A stretch of DNA of 64,000 bases from Prostheceraeus crozeri. Taxonomy: Eukaryota > Platyhelminthes > Polycladida > Euryleptidae. Location: positions 1 to 64,000 of the forward strand of contig CAJQUW010007109.1 in the NCBI GenBank assembly GCA_907163375.1, read 5' to 3'. The position numbers were made by a program, and so were the translations under genes. The notes beneath the pieces are model-generated. The model did no database searches and was not told the origin of the DNA. It was given only the letters and a program-made list of their open reading frames with translations. Below are positions 58,390 to 64,000 of this stretch, in pieces; positions within the stretch are counted from its first letter, which is position 1; the number at the start of each line of letters is the position of its first letter.

Positions 58390-59555
58390 TATCACAAGCG
58401 AAGCAACTTTATTTTCCTATAGCCTACTAAGATCTCAAATGTCCCATGCATTTTAGAGTGCATTTTAGAGTTGTCTTATTTTTAGAAATTTAGACATTCT
58501 TGTGTTCATGTGTTCAGCTGAAAAATAAGATATAGATAATGAATAATTGGAACCGGAATTGAAACAGTAAGACGATTATCTGATTAACTGACATTTCGGA
58601 GTACCTTTTGCAAAGAATTTGGTATAGTCAGGCAAGCTTAATTTGAATCATAGTTATTGTAACCGTAGTTTCCCATCCTTCAATATTAAGTAATCAAAGT
58701 TAGCGTTTGATAACTTAGTTCGGTCATAAATAGTACTGAAAGTCAAATATTAAAGTGCCACTTTGAGTAGAGAAGACAGTTGCATAGTCAACTTATGCTG
58801 CTATTTGTATTTTATTCTATCACGAAGATTCATCAGGAGGCAAATCAGAAACGTCGTGGCATGAAAGTCTATACAAAATTATGATGACAATAATAAAAAG
58901 ATGAGTTCATTGCAGCTACAGATAATGAAATGAAATGAAAGACCATGCTAGCTTGGTTTGACTTGCTGGAAGGAGAGAACATAAAATTGTCAGAATTAAC
59001 AACATGATATCGTTTTTGTTGATAAACAGTATTTTGTTAAAAAAAACTTAGCCTTTCAACCCACAAATACTCTTTCTTTGGTTAATCCAATGGTTACAGT
59101 AGCATTGCATCTGTACACTTGAGGATTGGAGAGCGCCATCAGTCCTCATTAGGACTACTTCAATTAATAATTTGAATTAGTAAGCATTATATTCTATTAT
59201 AAATGGCTGCTGGGATGATTTTCATCATCGTATGAGAATTTTCATATATGGGTTTATAATTCGGCCATTTTTAATTCATTTACATCATGTATGCGTGCTA
59301 ATTCACATCAACGTAAATGCACATGTAAATGGACCTTTTTGGAGTTAACATTTTTACATAGTCTGGTTTGCGAAAAGTCTATCTCGCTATACATAGTTTT
59401 TACTACCAAAACTATTTCAGATAAATCACAGGGAGCTCACTATTTTATTCCTTTCTTTCCATCCATGTTTTTCGCAAAAATTCTCGCTTTGCTTATTCTA
59501 CCGGGTTTCCCCCGGGAGATCGAAATTACTTGCTTCCAAGACAAATTATTTTCCT
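58390..59555. other. No recognised gene (intronic, before the SOCS exon)
   Basis: AT-rich intron end; the only supported sign is the pyrimidine-rich acceptor that closes it at 59,560. Confidence 0.45.
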
Positions 59556-59560
59556 TTCAG

Positions 59561-59706
59561 ATGAACCTCAGTCATTGCAGGATCTTGTGAGACACACAAT
59601 CCGTGGAGAATTAAGCTCTGCAAGCAATCAATTTCCTAGTGAACCAATGGAAGAAGATGTCAACCAGCTTCCAATACCAAGACCTTTGAAGGAATGGATT
59701 AAATGA
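59561..59706 (+). CDS. SPSB-like host gene, SOCS-box terminal exon
   Basis: This exon follows the acceptor TTTTCCTTTCAG and continues the codon left open at 38,115. It encodes EPQSLQDLVRHTIRGEL, the BC-box part of a SOCS box (the usual Cys is Val), a short acidic linker with EPMEEDV, and LPIPRPLKEWIK ending at TGA 59,704-59,706. LPIP matches the Cullin-5 box and the C-terminal place it has in SPSB proteins. The linker is longer than in typical SOCS boxes. The exon alone would be missed as it is only 48 codons. Confidence 0.8.
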
Positions 59707-62150
59707 CAAGCGGTCATATCTCTGTTTTTTAACTCGTTACAAAATTGACAAAGTGGAAGTAACTCTATTGCAGACTATTTGCCAATAACTTGGTCCTGCT
59801 GAGAAACCCCGTGAAGCATTCGGACACCGTCCAAGTATTTTGCCATGTTGATAGTGCAATATCGTACCCGCTTGTTTGATTAACCGCAGGTGGTGTTTTC
59901 TACTTTGTTTCTACTCTCTCCAAACTACAGGCTCTTTCATATTTGAAAAGTGTGCCAGTATTGTACTCAGATAGAGTGCTGGAACCTCGTGCAGCAATGT
60001 AACAAAAAAGTTTTCTAGTTTCCCCCTTACTATCAATCCATTTTCGTTTAGCTTAACTTATCACTCATGATGTCTATCCTTGTCTCTTGTTAAACATTAG
60101 ACAAAAGATTGCTCGCTCATATCAATGACTACTGACTTCGAAATATGGCTAGGGATTTTCAGATGTTTAAACATGAAAAGTAGAAAACATGATTTTAGTG
60201 GGAGGCCAGTCGCTACTTGTGCCTGGCGCGAAGACAGCAGCAGCGTCCTTCTCTTTCTCAACGCATTTCCTATCATTTTTAACATTTGCTTTTCAAATGT
60301 TGAAAAACATTACGGTAGCATCTTTTCTTCATTTGTTTTGATTGTTTTTACTTACAATTGCGACTCAGGATGAAAAGCGAGCAAAACTGCTCACTGCTTG
60401 TTGCATTTCTTCCAGTGACCCGACAAATTAAACTCATATTATGAGTTATGTTTTTGCCAATTCTGTGCAATTCGCTCTCCTGTGATCTCTATTCCAAAAA
60501 TGTAATTCTTCTTAAATTCATTTGATTTGAGAATTATTTTTTCAGAATGTTTGTCGCATTGATTAGGTTTCACTGTGTTTTTCTCGAGGATAACTATGAG
60601 CAGGAATAGCATCGGCAATCGGCTTCTATATATCATTCAAATGATTCACTAAGATATACATGTGTTAATCGCAGAATAATGAAATTAAATTTTAAAGTGA
60701 TCGAATAACTAGATCCAATGTCGACAAACATTTGACTATTTTCAAATTTCTACTTACTATTTTCTTTACTGAATATGCTATACTGTCAAAAATGCGCTCG
60801 CCTACTCTGTAAACTAAGAATCTGCGGTCTTCCACGCCACGTATGCTTCGAAAGTAATTCTTTGTCATTTTTAGTTATCGTTTATTTGAAAGAGGAGTCC
60901 ACCCTTGTGACTGATTGTTTCGACTCAACTTTATGTATGGGAACTCTTGATTTCATTAAGGTATTTCTTATTTTACTGTACTTATGTTGGATTTCGTATT
61001 GCAGGCTCACTGCTTTTTCATATTCATACATGCGCTATTGTTGGAAATGTGTGCCGCATACCTGCAGCAAAATTAGAATACAGATGATACCGATACCGTC
61101 TTGTCGTGGTGATGACTTTGTGAATTAAAGGATTTGTATTCGCTTTGGATTTATAAATTAATCGCGTTTCACGAGCAACATGCCATTTGTCTGCTGTTCT
61201 TGAAGAATAAAAAGCTTGATACTAACCGCTGTTTTATTTCATTCCCTGTCCAATAGTCTTTAGAAAATATTAAGCATCAAGAATCCACCGAAATTCAAAT
61301 TTTAGTTTATCTAGTTTTGGCTGCATCTGAATCAGAGTTTAGAACCAGACAAATGTTTTGACTTATATGATGGACGAATTTCTTTCGAACCAGGAAATCT
61401 TAACTGCGAATCGACCGAGAGAGTTGTGAACAAAGTTTCTATTCGGTTTTGAATTCATCTTATTTTATGATGACTGAGTCGAAGTTTCCGAAAGTGTTTT
61501 TGAAGTGCAAATTTTCTACTCTTTTTGTCAGAAGGACAGTCCGAACAGCCGATTTCCTATTTGTCAAGGAGTTCACATCAGAAGCCGACGGTTTCTGCCA
61601 TATGGGTGATACGTCGTCTGAAAAGTGAGCACTTCAAGCTGTAAGAATTGGATTGGACTTTCTGGTGAGGTTGCGAAATACATGTGACCACCAGTGAACC
61701 ATTGGCCCTTTTAAGGGCCAATTAAATGACTCTGACACTGAACAAAATTTCATTTCAGCTTTTATTTTATTTTTCTGCCAAATGTGTACTATTGACAAAA
61801 TTTCATGCAAAAGTAGGATAAATTCAGGTGGTCCACTTTTTATGATCATCACTGTAGTATATCAGCTAACCTATGTTGGAATCAGAATAGATACCAACGT
61901 CTACAAAATATGTGTGCAAGTTTTTTTTACTTCAATGATAATCAGCTTTTTGTGTAGCCTACACGTGAGATGGATAGAGATATCCCTGCGATAGAATATA
62001 GAAAAAGCATAAACTAGCCCTATTGTTACCTTATCTTCAGTAGCAGGTCATAGGTCTACTTTTTTCAAGGACCATTGTAATCAAAACTATGTAAATTTTG
62101 CTAGTTAGGTAAATTCACGCCTAATTGTTTCATCTATTGCTGTTTAATTA
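59707..62150. other. Probable 3' flank of the host gene; no other gene recognised
   Basis: It could hold the 3' untranslated region; an AATAAA occurs near 61,205. A 117-codon ORF at 60,775-61,128 is Cys-rich but lacks family marks and is not called. Confidence 0.4.
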
Positions 62151-62179
62151 AAAATCATAAGTAAAACAAGCGAAGTCTG

Positions 62180-63960
62180 TTACCCTCCCGGGACGAACAC
62201 ACCAGATGCTTTTGTTAAATATTTGGCAAATACTTGACAACATTTTAGTAAACTTCTACTAAAATTTTATCAAATATTTATCTAACATAGCTGATGATTT
62301 GCCAATTTTTAGCAAATAGCAAATTATTTGGTAAATTCTAATAAAATGTCTCAAATTTCTCTCTGATATTATCTTATACAACTCTTACGTGAATTCCCAA
62401 CAAAAAACATTCTAAAACTGTTCAGAAAATGTCGTGAATTTGCTATAAAAACATTCCAAAAAATGTTATATATTCAAATGACAATACATGAGAATATTAT
62501 GAAAATGTTATCTTAAAACATTTTTAGAATGTTTTCTAGACATGCCCCAATATTTTGCCACAACATATATCGTAGATGAACTGTAGTTTTATCAATAAAA
62601 TGTGAGCATCCTGCGAATCCACTTAATGAGTCAAGATGAAACTAAGTTTAACGATGTGTAAATGGGTAAATCCAATTTAATCCACTACATTTGACAAAAA
62701 TGTGTCTTTGATTTGTAAAATCCATATTTCTGAACCGATTTCAATAGTTTTTTCTTAATCGAACCGTAAAGATCTCATCTATTATGGCATGGTTTTTAAA
62801 AAGTCACAAAGCCAAGACCTTCTTCACAAGTTGCCGTTTTTTGCCGAAAAAAGACCAAAAAAGGATGTCCAACTCTCAGTTCAACACGGATTTTCGATTA
62901 GATACATTCAAATACACCCACTAATATTTATATCATCTGAAAGAAGAAGATCAGCTCTTTAAGACAGTCTAATTTTAAATATTGTAATCAATATTAATCA
63001 TTGAATTTTCACTGGGTTTCCATTGTCCAATGAAAAAAATGTCCTCTGACCGAGACGTTTTCTGTCCTCTGACCGAGGTACCTTTTCTCAAAGAATATTG
63101 ATTCTTCCATTAAACGTTTTGCACCAAACGAATCCTCTAGTGTGCTAGTTTATAAATCCGTAAAGAAAATTCAGTTTGATGCCGTTACAAGTGTGCAATA
63201 TTGATTTAAAAATATTTTTATCCATTTTTTCGACCAGAGAATTTGAATATTCCCAAAAATTTCATATGGATGCTGAAACCAGAAATTTTGTCAGGAATCG
63301 ATGAAATTTCACAGCATAGGAGGGATCCATGCTCTTAACATCTATGCAAAAGAAATTTTTCATTTATATCAATTAACCCTCTCAAAATCTCCAAAAGCCA
63401 CGAAAATGTCCTCTGACCGAGACCCTAAAAAATCTCGGTCAGAGGACAACGTTGAAATTGAAGATCTCGGTCAGAGTACAAGGGTCTCGGTCTAAAGACA
63501 TGATAATGTATGCAATTACATTTAGATCACTTCGTTTTACGCGTTCAAGTATTCGTCCAAAGTTCCAGCAGTCTCATGAACCGAAATGCACAACCCGAAG
63601 AGTTTCCTGTTCGACATCAATTTGTCCTATGACCGAGACCTTAAAAATCTCGGTCAGAGGACAAGGTGGGTCACGGTCAATGGACATCACCCGAGAAAAA
63701 AAACTTATCAACTTTACCAAATATTTGGTATTTACTTGGAAAATTTATAAGATTTGAATAGTTTAACAAACGTTTTGGAAATTTAACAAATTTAGGAAAT
63801 GTGTAACAATTGCCTAACAAATATTTACTACATTTTGTATGTAAGTCGATATTAACGAATTTTGCGAAATTTAGAAAACGTTTATCAAATGCCTGTAATA
63901 TTTGTTTGGTTATCCAAACAAATGATTTTTTGCATTTACTAAGTTAGATGAAAGAAAAAT
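62180..63960. repeat. AT-rich repeat region with Leu/Phe-free short hairpins
   Basis: Flanking parts (62,200-62,550 and 63,700-63,940) share words such as AAATATTTGG and AACAAATATT. The inner part has several CTCTGACCGAGA hairpins (listed separately). It may be one unclassified transposon. No coding region was seen. Confidence 0.4.
63041..63690. repeat. Recurring CCTCTGACCGAGA hairpins
   Basis: GTCCTCTGACCGAG occurs at about 63,040 and 63,064. Perfect or near-perfect hairpins TCCTCTGACCGAGA ... TCTCGGTCAGAGGA lie at 63,409-63,447 and 63,622-63,662. Related copies are at 63,462-63,500 and 63,668-63,690. These look like units of a small foldback repeat. Confidence 0.75.
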
Positions 63961-64000
63961 CTTGCAATAGGTAGGATCCGCTTATGAGTAACTGTCGTAA

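Larger units (their letters stand above)
38116..59560 (+). other. 21.4 kb intron of the SPSB-like gene, filled with transposons
   Basis: The donor GTAAGT (38,116) follows the first base of a codon, and the acceptor TTTTCCTTTCAG (ends 59,560) precedes two bases that complete it, so the phase is 1|2. The SPSB family often has an intron between the SPRY and SOCS parts. The intron holds the hAT, LINE, Tc1, PLE, foldback and BEL/Pao entries listed separately. An unseen small exon inside cannot be excluded. Confidence 0.75.

Noticed and set aside
60775-61128. Cys-rich 117-codon ORF downstream of the host gene
   Set aside because: No recognisable domain and irregular composition; probably chance.
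63041-63690. CRISPR-like array
   Set aside because: The repeats are palindromic, irregularly spaced and in both orientations, in animal DNA without cas genes.

Overview
The window looks like nuclear DNA of an invertebrate animal, probably aquatic; the species cannot be named from sequence alone. The reasons are a spliced host gene of the SPRY-domain/SOCS-box (SPSB) family, spliceosomal introns, and a rich mix of transposons: Polinton/Maverick, Penelope-like (PLE), LINE, BEL/Pao, hAT, Tc1/mariner and foldback elements. The DNA is AT-rich and has unusual G-runs. No tRNA, rRNA or CRISPR array was seen.

Region 1 (1 to about 15.9 kb) is most of a Polinton/Maverick (adintovirus-like) element whose left end lies outside the window. 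On the plus strand at the left edge is the broken 3' part of a protein-primed family B DNA polymerase, split by a 223-base G tract. Nearly everything else reads leftward on the minus strand: two related SNA-motif proteins, a cysteine protease, a double jelly-roll major capsid protein, a basic core-like protein, a chromodomain integrase, a Cys-rich ORF, a conserved Polinton protein, the packaging ATPase, a basic protein with a hydrophobic tail, a membrane-RING protein, an unknown protein, a DEDDh-type exonuclease and a spliced gene behind a TATA box. A plus-strand island at 5.7-7.0 kb holds two related small proteins and a clear TATA-binding-protein homologue. Most genes carry one to a few frame breaks. 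About 330-base tandem repeats with G-runs occupy 14.8-15.7 kb, where the right terminal region is expected.

Region 2 (16-36.8 kb) is host DNA packed with decayed transposons: foldback elements, a LINE reverse transcriptase, a hAT remnant, a Tc1-like transposase split by a foldback insertion, a PLE tail, and two near-identical PLE reverse transcriptase/GIY-YIG genes in a head-to-head palindrome (29.7-34.7 kb).

Region 3 (36.8-59.7 kb) is the SPSB-like host gene. A large exon encodes the SPRY domain (ending at 38,115) and a small exon encodes the SOCS box (59,561-59,706). The splice phases match, so the 21.4 kb between them is read as a single intron. It holds a hAT transposase pseudogene, a LINE fragment, a Tc1 element interrupted by a foldback element, PLE pieces, microsatellites, large inverted repeats, a PLE with a twin-priming-like 5' inversion, a hAT element with 8-base target duplications, and a BEL/Pao fragment.

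Region 4 (59.7-64 kb) is AT-rich with no recognised gene; it ends in a repeat-rich stretch of short hairpins.

The most notable points are the TBP-like gene of the Polinton with asymmetric loss of DNA-intercalating residues, its two small neighbours, the start-codon-adjacent intron, the host gene divided by a transposon-filled intron, the PLE inversion, and a hammerhead-like motif recurring at PLE ends.
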